Part shown: one piece after another, positions 1-8,000 of the stretch
Numbering within the stretch: the stretch's first letter is position 1
Layout: each line of letters starts with the position of its first letter
The notes under the pieces: model-generated
What the model saw: the letters and a program-made list of their open reading frames with translations, nothing else
Database searches by the model: none
What the model was told of the DNA's origin: nothing
Position numbers and translations under genes: made by a program
From: Syntrophorhabdaceae bacterium
GTDB taxonomy: Bacteria; Desulfobacterota; Syntrophorhabdia; Syntrophorhabdales; Syntrophorhabdaceae
Direction of reading: 5' to 3'
DNA length: 17,157 nucleotides
Assembly: GCA_026415015.1 (NCBI GenBank)
Contig: JAOAHW010000113.1
Location: 1-17,157, forward strand

Positions 1-19
1 AGATGTGTATAAGAGACAG
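1..19 (+). other. Tn5/Nextera mosaic-end adapter (artefact)
   Basis: The first 19 bases, AGATGTGTATAAGAGACAG, are exactly the Tn5 transposase mosaic end used in Nextera tagmentation libraries. The reverse complement closes the contig. This is untrimmed adapter, not genome. It puts a TAA (10-12) in frame with the first gene, a stop that does not exist in the organism. Confidence 0.97.
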
Positions 20-366
20 CAGATATAGAAGAGGTGGGCAGAAAGATAATGGGTTTTATGGACATCTCAGCACTCCTTATAACAAGGGGGAATAAGGGTA
101 TGAGCCTTTTTTTAAGAGACGGTACCATCCATCACATACCCATATCAGGGACAGATGATGTGACAGATGTGACAGGTGCAGGGGATACAGTATGCGCAGC
201 CCTGACACTGTCTCTTGCCAGTGGTACAGATTATTATACAGCCTCAAGGATTGCCAACTATGCAGCCGGTGTGGTGGTTATGAAGCGGGGGACAGCCACT
301 GTTAGCCCTGAGGAGCTTAAAAAAGAGATACAAATAGGGATGGGCAAAAATGGGCAAGATAATTAG
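20..366 (+). CDS. rfaE1: D-glycero-beta-D-manno-heptose-7-phosphate kinase, C-terminal part (5' truncated)
   Basis: This is the C-terminal third of a PfkB/ribokinase-type sugar kinase. The family adds phosphate at C1 of heptose-7-phosphate in ADP-L-glycero-D-manno-heptose synthesis for the LPS inner core. The PfkB C-terminal signature DVTGAGDTV is clear at about 168-194; its GAGD aspartate is the catalytic base. It is followed by the usual helices and the GTATVSPEEL segment seen at the end of HldE kinase domains. The frame is open to the adapter junction, so the gene is cut by the contig end, and the GTG at 34 is internal rather than a start. It ends at TAG 364-366, overlapping the cytidylyltransferase gene by 17 nt in another frame. 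The exact substrate is inferred mainly from that neighbour. Confidence 0.9.
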
Positions 367-829
367 GGATATGGCGAGATTAAAAGAGATAATAAATGAA
401 GAGAGGGCAAAGGGAAAGAGGATTGTTTTTGGCAATGGATGTTTTGATATAATCCATGTAGGACATATAAGATACTTAAGGGGGGCAAAGGAACTGGGCG
501 ACTGCCTTGTTGTGGCCATCAATGATGATACTTCTGTTGAGTCTCTTGGAAAGAGGAAGAGGGTTGTGACCCCTGTAGATGAAAGGGCAGAGATCATCTC
601 TGCCATAGACTGTGTTGACTATATTACTGTCTTTAGCGAGCCTACAGTAGAGAGGCTGCTACGAGAGCTAAGACCTGATATCCATGCAAAGGGCACAGAT
701 TATACTGAGGATAGTGTCCCTGAGAAGGATATAGTCCTGTCCTATGGCGGCAGGGTGGCCATAGTGGGGGACCCTAAAAATCATTCTACAAGCGAGATAA
801 TAAAGACCATCCAAAATCTAAAGGAGTAA
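350..829 (+). CDS. rfaE2: D-glycero-beta-D-manno-heptose 1-phosphate adenylyltransferase
   Basis: A 159-residue nucleotidyltransferase of the cytidylyltransferase-like fold, normal length for stand-alone RfaE2 (HldE C-terminal half). It transfers AMP to heptose-1-phosphate to give ADP-heptose in the cytoplasm, the LPS inner-core precursor. The nucleotide-binding motif GNGCFDIIHVGH (HxGH) is near residues 26-37, followed by VVAINDD, a GKRKRVV loop, DERAEII and the family GTDY segment. The start at 350 overlaps the kinase stop, suggesting coupled translation; an ATG at 371 would give 152 residues and cannot be excluded. Many proteobacteria fuse kinase and transferase as HldE; here they are separate overlapping genes. 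The gene converges on the ankyrin gene with only 28 nt between stops. Confidence 0.93.
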   Translation: MGKIIRDMARLKEIINEERAKGKRIVFGNGCFDIIHVGHIRYLRGAKELGDCLVVAINDDTSVESLGKRKRVVTPVDERAEIISAIDCVDYITVFSEPTVERLLRELRPDIHAKGTDYTEDSVPEKDIVLSYGGRVAIVGDPKNHSTSEIIKTIQNLKE

Positions 830-837
830 GTCTATTT

Positions 838-858
838 GAGACCTTGAAAGAGGGTCTT
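838..858. repeat. Hairpin repeat copy 1 between convergent genes
   Basis: AGACCTT (839-845) can pair with AGGGTCT (851-857), giving a 7-8 bp stem with one G-U and a GAAAG loop. It lies between the stops of rfaE2 (+) and the ankyrin gene (-). The left arm, with upstream TATTTGAGACCT, matches the hairpins at 1498-1531 and 9220-9246. It may stop transcription from both sides, but neither side has a good U tract, so I call it a repeat. Confidence 0.55.
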
Positions 859-1451
859 TATGGCTGGATATTACCTTTTTTTGAGAGCATCACATCGAGG
901 ATACGGAGGAGTTTGAACTCCCTTACTATATCCACAGGGCTTTTATTCTCCCTGTTTTTTATAAAGGGGTCTGCACCCCTTTCAAGGAGGAGGTTAATAA
1001 GTCCTGTATATTTATACTTACATGCATAGATTAGGGGTGTATTGCCAGCCTTGTCTGATATATTTATATTTGCACCGGCCTCTATAAGGAGCTTTGCTAT
1101 ATCTATCAGGCCGTTTTTGCTCGCATAGATAAGGGGTGTCTCGCCTGTGTTGTCCTTTATGTTTACATCAGCCCCTCTGATAGTAAGCAATTTAACCATA
1201 CCTATCTGATTTTTCCAGCATGCATAGATAAGGGCGGTATTACCAAGTTTATTCTTTCTATTTATATCTGCCCCTGAATCAATAAGTAGCCTTCCTATAT
1301 CTGTAAAACCACGGGTGGCTGCATAGATTAAAGGGGTTGAGCCGTTCTCGTCTGTTACATTGACGTCAGCGCCTTTGTCTATGAACTGCCTCACCATGTC
1401 GGTGTCACCTTTTTCACAGACCTTGATGAGTTTTTCAGTGTAAGGGTTCAT
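858..1451 (-). CDS. Ankyrin-repeat protein
   Basis: A 197-residue protein made almost entirely of ankyrin repeats, predicted cytoplasmic because there is no signal peptide or membrane segment. Five repeats of about 33 residues can be read: roughly 4-35, 36-68, 69-101, 102-134 and 135-167, with a degenerate C-terminal cap at 168-197. Four copies carry the TPLIYA or TALIYA helix start, and GADVN, GADIN or GANIN marks the turns. Such proteins bind other proteins; no partner can be named from the sequence. It is last in a minus-strand run after the M29 aminopeptidase (77 nt away). No Shine-Dalgarno precedes the ATG at 1451, but TATAAT lies 8 nt upstream, so it may have its own leaderless transcript. 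Confidence 0.88.
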   Translation of the reverse strand: MNPYTEKLIKVCEKGDTDMVRQFIDKGADVNVTDENGSTPLIYAATRGFTDIGRLLIDSGADINRKNKLGNTALIYACWKNQIGMVKLLTIRGADVNIKDNTGETPLIYASKNGLIDIAKLLIEAGANINISDKAGNTPLIYACKYKYTGLINLLLERGADPFIKNRENKSPVDIVREFKLLRILDVMLSKKGNIQP

Positions 1452-1459
1452 GTCTATTA

Positions 1460-1465
1460 ATTATA
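1460..1465 (-). promoter_or_regulatory. Possible -10 box for a leaderless ankyrin transcript
   Basis: On the minus strand a perfect TATAAT ends 8 nt before the ATG at 1451, so transcription would start almost at the start codon. No Shine-Dalgarno is present. The -35 region is a poor match (TTGTTT, 16-nt spacer) in a T-rich run, so this is tentative. Confidence 0.35.
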
Positions 1466-1497
1466 CAAAAAATTTTTAAAAAAACAACATGCCAGTA

Positions 1498-1531
1498 GAG
1501 AAACCTTTACATACAGAGGTCTCAAATATCA
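1498..1531. repeat. Hairpin repeat copy 2, degenerate, overlapping the aminopeptidase stop
   Basis: On the minus strand GATATTTGAGACCT (1530-1517) matches, as its complement, AGGTCTCAAATATC of the repeat at 9220-9250. The other arm (1498-1506, GAGAAACCT) pairs imperfectly. The TGA stop of the aminopeptidase (1529-1531) is embedded in the repeat. It may act as a 3' end signal for that gene. Confidence 0.6.
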
Positions 1532-2728
1532 ATACTTAAACATACCCTTTTCATAGATAACGAGCTTTTTGCCTGTTGTAAGCTGGGCTGTTACTGTCTT
1601 ATCCTCAGTGTTTACCATATCCCAGTGGAGGGCCGAGTCATTAAATCCCATCTTCTTTTTTAATTCCTTTGTCATCTCCTTAGGGTCTCCATCAAAGGTA
1701 TCTGTGTATGATGAGCCCACTGCGAGATGGCAGTTACCAAAATCACCGCCAAAGTTTTCATCAAAGAGGGTGTCTGCCATGAATCTGTCTATCCTGGAGA
1801 ATCTCTTGTCTGTTAAGGAGAACTCGCCCACCCTTTGTGCACCTTCATCCATCTTTAATTGTTTCTCCACAAAGTCTTTGCCTGTCGATGCCTCTACCTC
1901 TACGACAGAACCTCTTTTGAATGTGAGCCTCACATCCTCTACATAGTTGCCGCTTCTGAAAGAAGGTAGATTTGCATAGTATACACCCTCTGTGCCTCTC
2001 CAGTCAGGGGAGAAGAATATCTCAAAGCTTGGTATATTGTGTCCTGATACACCCTTCCAGAGTCTTTTTTCTCCAGGGGTAATCCTTAAATCAGTATTTT
2101 TTGATTCTATGAATAGATACTTTACCTTGAGGCTGTTTAGCCATCTCTTGATGGATGTTACATTTTTATGTATATCTGTCCACTGGCCTACAGGATTATC
2201 TTTGTCAAGATAACATGCCTTTATGACCTGTTCTGTATATTCCTCTAATGTTATCTTTGCATGGTTTGCAAGCTCCTGGGTTGGGTATGTGCATAGGGTC
2301 CAGCTATAATGACCTTTGTTTTCACGCTCATCAAGTATGTCCCTTAAAAATTTCCTTGACACAAGGACCTTACCTATCTTTACCGGGTCTATGTCTTTTA
2401 GGTGGGTGAGGGATTGGGGTGCCCTTAAAAATATCCTGCCATTTATCTCTTCATAGAGCTGTCGCTCCCCTGGGGGGATAAAGATAAGCTGTTTTTTGTT
2501 CCCTATCTTGTAAAAACTATGCTCCATCCTGTATGTTAATCCCATACGGGGGACAACATTCATACCCAGTTTTAAAAGCTTTTCATAGAGGACCTCTGCG
2601 AGACCTATAGCAGGCATCTCATACTGGAGCAGTATGATGTCGTGCTTTTTGAACCTTTCTTTCCTTGCAGTCTTTAGGCCCCACACCAATACTTCGGCAT
2701 ATTTATTTAATTGCTCATCCGTTAACAC
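1529..2728 (-). CDS. M29 family (thermophilic-type) metalloaminopeptidase
   Basis: A 399-residue peptidase, near the usual 400-410 of family M29, which removes N-terminal residues using two metal ions. All expected ligands are visible: E236 (SFEIFFSP), E302 (RVGEFSL), H334 and Y341 (CHLAVGSSY), H368 and D370 (LHWDM). The spacings match well-studied members such as the Thermus AmpT. No signal peptide, so it probably acts in cytoplasmic peptide turnover. The start is GTG at 2728: AGGAGG lies 5 nt upstream, and the overlapping ATG at 2730 runs straight into a stop. It follows hisF by 48 nt of heptamer repeat. The terminal part of the gene overlaps a dispersed hairpin repeat. Confidence 0.94.
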   Translation of the reverse strand: MLTDEQLNKYAEVLVWGLKTARKERFKKHDIILLQYEMPAIGLAEVLYEKLLKLGMNVVPRMGLTYRMEHSFYKIGNKKQLIFIPPGERQLYEEINGRIFLRAPQSLTHLKDIDPVKIGKVLVSRKFLRDILDERENKGHYSWTLCTYPTQELANHAKITLEEYTEQVIKACYLDKDNPVGQWTDIHKNVTSIKRWLNSLKVKYLFIESKNTDLRITPGEKRLWKGVSGHNIPSFEIFFSPDWRGTEGVYYANLPSFRSGNYVEDVRLTFKRGSVVEVEASTGKDFVEKQLKMDEGAQRVGEFSLTDKRFSRIDRFMADTLFDENFGGDFGNCHLAVGSSYTDTFDGDPKEMTKELKKKMGFNDSALHWDMVNTEDKTVTAQLTTGKKLVIYEKGMFKY

Positions 2729-2748
2729 ATTGTCCTCCTTTTTTAGAG

Positions 2749-2776
2749 TAAAGACAAAAGACTATAGACCATAGAC
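2749..2776. repeat. Four tandem heptamers, NNNAGAC
   Basis: TAAAGAC, AAAAGAC, TATAGAC and CATAGAC follow one another without gaps. On the minus strand this reads GTCTATG, GTCTATA, GTCTTTT, GTCTTTA. The array ends directly at the hisF stop codon (2777-2779) and fills over half of the 48-nt gap to the next gene. It resembles the heptameric short tandem repeats known from cyanobacteria and others; function unknown. Confidence 0.7.
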
Positions 2777-3541
2777 TTAGAGTATCACCTTTATCCCCTT
2801 ATCCCTTAGATACTCCTTTACTTGTCTTATACTGAAGGTCCTGAAATGGAATACTGATGCAGCAAGGAGTATATCTGCGCCCCCTATTACAACACCTTCA
2901 TAGAAGTGCTCCAGGATTCCTGCACCACCGGATGCCACTACAGGGACATCTACTGCATCGGATATTGCCTTTGTAAATTCCAGGTCATAGCCTTTAAGGG
3001 TCCCATCTCCATCCATGCTTGTAGGCAAGATGACCCCTGCACCTAAATCCTGACACCTCTTTGCCCATTCTATTGCATCCTTTCCCACTGGTTTTGTGCC
3101 CCCAGAGACCACAAGCTCAAAACCTGATGGCATGGCAGGATTGCGTCTTGCATCTATGGCCACGGTTATCCTTTCTGAACCAAATCTTTCTGCAGCCTCA
3201 AAAACGAGTTTTGGGTTTTTGACTGCAGCACTATTCATAGAGACCTTTTGGGCACCTGCCTCAAGGACAAGCTCTATGTCCTCAAGGCTGTTTATGCCAC
3301 CACCCACTGTGAGGGGTATAGTGATGACTGATGAGACCTGTCTAACCCAGTCGAGCCTTGTTTTACGGTTTTCAAGGGTGGCTGCAATATCCAGCATGGC
3401 AAGCTCATCAGCACCCTCTTTTTCATAGAATTGAGCATTTTCAACAGGGTCACCAGCATCCCTTATATCCACAAAATGGACACCTTTAACAACCCTGCCG
3501 TTTTTCATATCAAGGCAGGGCATAATCTTAATTATATCCAT
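2777..3541 (-). CDS. hisF: Imidazole glycerol phosphate synthase cyclase subunit HisF
   Basis: A 254-residue (beta/alpha)8 barrel of normal HisF length. With the HisH glutaminase it converts PRFAR plus ammonia to imidazole glycerol phosphate and AICAR, joining histidine and purine synthesis. The catalytic aspartates fall exactly at the numbering of the Thermotoga enzyme: D11 (PCLDMKNGRVVKGV) and D130 (VAIDAR). Phosphate loops VGGGI and ASGGAG are present. The usual LLTSMDRDGT is ILPTSMDGDGT here, with Gly for the conserved Arg. No hisH or other his gene is in the window; instead it sits between an SGNH-like gene and an aminopeptidase. It could be the only HisF or a paralogue. An AGGAG lies 9 nt upstream of the ATG. 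Confidence 0.92.
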   Translation of the reverse strand: MDIIKIMPCLDMKNGRVVKGVHFVDIRDAGDPVENAQFYEKEGADELAMLDIAATLENRKTRLDWVRQVSSVITIPLTVGGGINSLEDIELVLEAGAQKVSMNSAAVKNPKLVFEAAERFGSERITVAIDARRNPAMPSGFELVVSGGTKPVGKDAIEWAKRCQDLGAGVILPTSMDGDGTLKGYDLEFTKAISDAVDVPVVASGGAGILEHFYEGVVIGGADILLAASVFHFRTFSIRQVKEYLRDKGIKVIL

Positions 3542-3613
3542 ATCAGTCCACTCCTTTTTTAGTTCATAATACTATAAAACAGGCATTAATGACAATAAGT
3601 TATGTGTGGTTTA

Positions 3614-4867
3614 TCACCTGTTTGAGGTATCAATATGATTGCTTACAGCCTGTGCAGCCACAGCAATCCCATATCCATTCCAATGGGAATCATCCTTCCA
3701 GAAGGTGAATTTACCTTCTTTCAGGAGTCTTTCAGATTCCTTTCTCAAAGGCCCTGTTAAATCTGTGCATCCTATGTTTAGTGCCTTGGCAAGCCTCTGG
3801 GTTTCCTCCCATTGGCTATTAGGGAGTTCATCCATGTCCCTGTTATCAATAAATGGAAAATAGACCCTGTATTTAGTTGGGATAAAGAATATATGGTCTA
3901 TCTTACCATTAAGATAGGATAGCATTTTATAGGCCCTTTCAGGGAGTCTATATGATTTTCGTTTGGTCGCATGGATATAGTCGCTGAATTCACCTATTCT
4001 GTGACCCTTTATAATTAAAACCTCAGATTCTTGGGGTTTTTTTGTCCATCTTGCTATGAGGCTAAAGGTGTATCTATACAGGATTGTCTCCTCAAAGAAT
4101 GCCTTTACAGCATCATAATATGCCTTAAATATTGGCTTTTTTATGACCATCTGCCTCTTTGAAATTGATTCAGGGAAATCATTGCCTTCAAAGAGAAAAA
4201 GGAGAACCTTAAAGTCTGAGCCTGTCTTTCTCTGGAGGTAAAGACCATATTTTACATATTCAGGGATGCCACCTGCATATCCCATACTGTAGACATCCTT
4301 GTTCCATTTTTCCTTAAGCTGCGAGGTGATGGTATACTCCTGGCTTGTTCCATTGGCAGCTATAAAGGAATCGCCTATGACCACATATCTATCTCCATTA
4401 TAGTCCCTATTGTTTCTGAATCCCAGTGAGTCTGTTTTAAACCTTATCTTGCGAGGCTCAATCTCTATCTGATTTTTTGTGCTACCTACTGCACCGATAT
4501 CACCTGAGACCATATAGACTGTTATATCCATATTTTTCTTGTATGATTTAAGCCCTATCTCAGGATTATAGACAGTAAGCCTTTCATGGGCCCGGTAATA
4601 CATACGGTCTTCCATCCTTAAGATACCCATGGCGAGATTAAGAAGTAGTGTGGCTATAAGGAACGTAATAGAGAATAATATGGAATTTTTAAACCCTGCT
4701 TTTAAATAAATCAGAAAGAAGATAAAGACAACAGGATAGAATCCAGGGGTCTTTACAAAACCATAGAAATGGAGGGTAATGAATGTTATGGAGAGGGGGA
4801 TTATGGCAATAAACCCTCTTTTAAATCCATATATGAGCATGTGTTTCAGGGTTTTGTTCTGGTTCAT
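3614..4867 (-). CDS. Membrane-anchored SGNH/GDSL-hydrolase-like protein
   Basis: A 417-residue protein with about three N-terminal hydrophobic segments (roughly 15-35, 43-57 and 60-82) followed by a soluble domain of about 330 residues. That domain has SGNH hydrolase marks in order: VVIGDSF with the likely nucleophile S167, an oxyanion-hole-like FEGNDF (N229), and DDSHWNGYG near the C-terminus with D392 and H395 in a DxxH arrangement. The layout recalls AlgJ/AlgX-type proteins and other SGNH enzymes that add or remove acetyl groups on surface polysaccharides; that role, and a periplasmic location, are inferred. No Shine-Dalgarno is evident before the ATG at 4867. It is 72 nt upstream of hisF and divergent from the large ATP-grasp gene. 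Confidence 0.78.
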   Translation of the reverse strand: MNQNKTLKHMLIYGFKRGFIAIIPLSITFITLHFYGFVKTPGFYPVVFIFFLIYLKAGFKNSILFSITFLIATLLLNLAMGILRMEDRMYYRAHERLTVYNPEIGLKSYKKNMDITVYMVSGDIGAVGSTKNQIEIEPRKIRFKTDSLGFRNNRDYNGDRYVVIGDSFIAANGTSQEYTITSQLKEKWNKDVYSMGYAGGIPEYVKYGLYLQRKTGSDFKVLLFLFEGNDFPESISKRQMVIKKPIFKAYYDAVKAFFEETILYRYTFSLIARWTKKPQESEVLIIKGHRIGEFSDYIHATKRKSYRLPERAYKMLSYLNGKIDHIFFIPTKYRVYFPFIDNRDMDELPNSQWEETQRLAKALNIGCTDLTGPLRKESERLLKEGKFTFWKDDSHWNGYGIAVAAQAVSNHIDTSNR

Positions 4868-4946
4868 ATGAGTATTAAGATATACAAAAAAATAGACACA
4901 TTGGAAAGTTTTTTAATACGATAGATTTAAAATCCTTTATAAGGTT

Positions 4947-4975
4947 TTGCAAAGGTCTTTATTATGTTGTAATAT
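4947..4975 (+). promoter_or_regulatory. Candidate sigma70-type promoter for the 1400-residue protein gene
   Basis: TTGCAA (4947-4952), a 17-nt spacer and TAATAT (4970-4975) lie in the 144-bp gap between two divergent genes, 36 nt before the TTG start. Both boxes match consensus at 4 of 6 bases, so this is only plausible. Confidence 0.35.
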
Positions 4976-5011
4976 AAGGAGATTTTTTAAAAATAAACTG
5001 GAGGTTTTACA

Positions 5012-8000
5012 TTGGAGACAGAAATGAAGATTCAAGAATATCCCAGTGCCCTTGAGGTAAATCTTGAGAGGACAGCGGTATCAGTGGAGATACCTGACAG
5101 ATATAATATACTAATGGTTGTTACCAGGGAACACTATGGCCTGTCAAAACAAACAGAGGAACTACTTAAAGAGCTAAACCACCCTTTTGTCAACTGGGAA
5201 TACTGTTTAAAGACCCTGAAGACCATATCTATAGGAGACTTCTATACATTTAATAACAACAGCCAAGGAATGGAGGCCATAAAGGCCATCTTTGACATAT
5301 ACCTGGAGATACTTAAAAGGACTCCATCTCAAACCATTAAAGAGACAGGATCCAGATATCTTTTTGAATACCTCCATACAGTTTTAACAAAAAGCAGAGA
5401 CCACATGGATAGAAATATATCCTTTTTAAATAATGCCATAGAGGAGATCTATAATATTGCCAGACAGCAAGATGATATCTTTAAAAAGAACTCAGGGGGG
5501 ATAAAGATACTTCTTAGCAATATCTTAGATGAAAAGATAGAGATAACAACGCCATACCTAAAGATGCTTGTACTTGAGGTCTTCAGACAGACATATAGAT
5601 ACTGGCTTTCCCAGCCTGACCCCTATATGTGGAATATAGGGGACAGGGATCTGACGGATCTGGAGAAGGGTGAGATAAGGGGGCTTGTCTATCCATTGAG
5701 CCATACCTATATAAGAACCCTCTTTGAACAACTTGATATAATTGAGCAGGATGGAACAAGAGACCTTTATGAATTTATAAATACATGTATCGAGCTTCCA
5801 GACCACTCAAGGATTGTGGATGGATATTTCCTCATAGCAGATAAGATAGAACGTATGGAGATCTTCAAAGATAGAAGCCAGATAATAAAGCTCAACTTTC
5901 TCTACAACATGATGAATATCCAGGCTTTATCAGATGTTTATATGAATATCCTCCTGGAGATAAACAGGTGTCTCGGCAGGGTCTTTAAGGAGATAGCACC
6001 AAAAGAGATGGAAAACTTTATAAACTCTTTCTTTAATATGTTAAGGCGTGGCCCGTCTTATAAGGAACAGAAAGGCCCTATTATAGACTGCATAACCACA
6101 ATAGGCAGGGAGGTCTTCAGTCAGAATAACCACAGGCTGGTAAATATATTTATAGATGAGCTCATCTCATTTGGTTTCCAGTATCCCGAGGTCAAGGGCT
6201 CAACAACAGAGTGGCAGGTTATAGTAAACCCTGCCCATGTGATGAATATAAGGTCATGGCTTACAATAATCGGTATGAAACCGAGGTGGACAAAGAGGCT
6301 CCTTTCTGCCCTTATCATAAACCTCAGACTCGGCGGTGTGTTTGTTAAAGATACAGACTTGATTCAAAAGGACATATCAAACCTCCTCAATTCTGATATA
6401 ACCCCTGCCTATAACCTTGTCAAACAGCTACTAAGGATGTTCCCTGTATTTTTTACGGAGATAGGGGCAGAGGGCGAGCTCAGGGCTATATCAACGAATG
6501 TAGATGAGATGTCCCACAGGAATGACAAGCTAATCAATTTTTTAAGGAAACAATCCCATGTGGAGAGCAACAGCCTCCTGGTTAATTTTATAGAGGAGAT
6601 ATTCAGATACTGGCAAACAGGTGAAAAAGATGGGCTAAAAAGATATCTCCCTGATGAGATATACCATTGGTTAAATAATAGTAGCGAGTATTTTGACGGT
6701 ATGCACAGGATATTTAAGTGGGTCATGCCTCTGGTAAAAAGCAATCCTGAGGGTCTTCTTTCATGGGAGAAGGAGGATATACAGAAAAGACTAAAAAAGA
6801 TAAGGGATGTGGGGGAGCAGGACAGGGAAAAGGCATATCTCATGGTGAGGTTTTATCAGCTCCTCTATAAAAAATATAATGCCCGTCATGTGGACCTTAT
6901 CAAAGACCTCGGATCAACAGGTATATTCCCCCTTGCCAAGATCAATAGACTGAAGAGGCACTTAAACAGGGGTGATTACTATAAAAGCCTTGTTATTGTC
7001 CTTGATTTCCTCTCCCTTTTGAAGGAGAGGATACTCTCTCCCCGTAAAACAGAATATTTTGAGAATATATACTATAAAAGGCACATTGCAGCAGGTATCC
7101 CATCCATGTACGGGACATATAAAGAAGAAAAGTTTGAGGCCCTGGGGCTTTCTTTTCGCCTTGAAAGCCTGGCCACCATCCTGTTTGAAGGCCTTGCCAG
7201 GTCCTTAAATCTCAAGTTTATAACAAAGAGCACCCTTATAATGATAAACAAATACCTGTGGCTATATCTAAAGGCACTGGAGCTTGACGGTATATCTGTG
7301 GAGAGCCTCTCTGAAAAGATAAAATACATAACCAGCGCCCTTAAGATAAGGCAGTTTTCCATAGACCAGTATGTGGATATTTTTAAGTTTATATCTAAGG
7401 GTATCCAGGACATAATCCATGACTATTATATAGATGTCCATGGCATAAACCTGCCCATAATAATACGTCAGATATTGGAGAAAGACATAAAAAAAGAGTG
7501 GCACAACAGTAGCAATAATATAGAAGAGGTTATATATCAGCAATCTGAAAACCTCCTCCGCTCCCTTGTCTCCTCTGGATTTGGACTCCAGGTGCTTGAT
7601 AACCTCATAAACACTATAAGAAGAAACTTAGACGCAGAGCTTGAGAGATTCAAGGGTAACAAGGAGATACTGAATCTTGTCATGAGATATATACCTGAGC
7701 TTGCCATATCTCCTATCAATAAGAGGGACAAGAATACAGATAACCCAATACTTATAGGTAATAAGGGGTATTTTCTAAAGGTCTTGTCCTCTTTTGAATT
7801 CCCTGTGCCACCTGGGTTTATTATCACAACAGAGGTATTCAGAGGCTATGAGGCAGTTGTGGGATATAAGTATATCTTTAAAGACCTAAGCCACAGGATA
7901 TACAATGAGATACTCAGGCTTGAAAAGATAACAGGGTTGAAATACGGGAATCCCTCAAACCCCCTTCTTTTATCTGTAAGGAGTGGCGCCACCATCTCCC

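Noticed and set aside
350..366. Frameshifted fused hldE gene
   Set aside because: Both proteins have natural ends: the kinase finishes just past its usual GTATVSPEEL and the transferase has its own start and normal length.
858..1451. Ankyrin protein as a secreted effector
   Set aside because: No signal sequence, secretion motif or secretion genes nearby; a cytoplasmic binding protein is the simpler reading.
6409..6843. 144-codon minus-strand open frame within the 1400-residue gene
   Set aside because: Low-complexity Ser/Phe-rich translation typical of the antisense of this codon usage.
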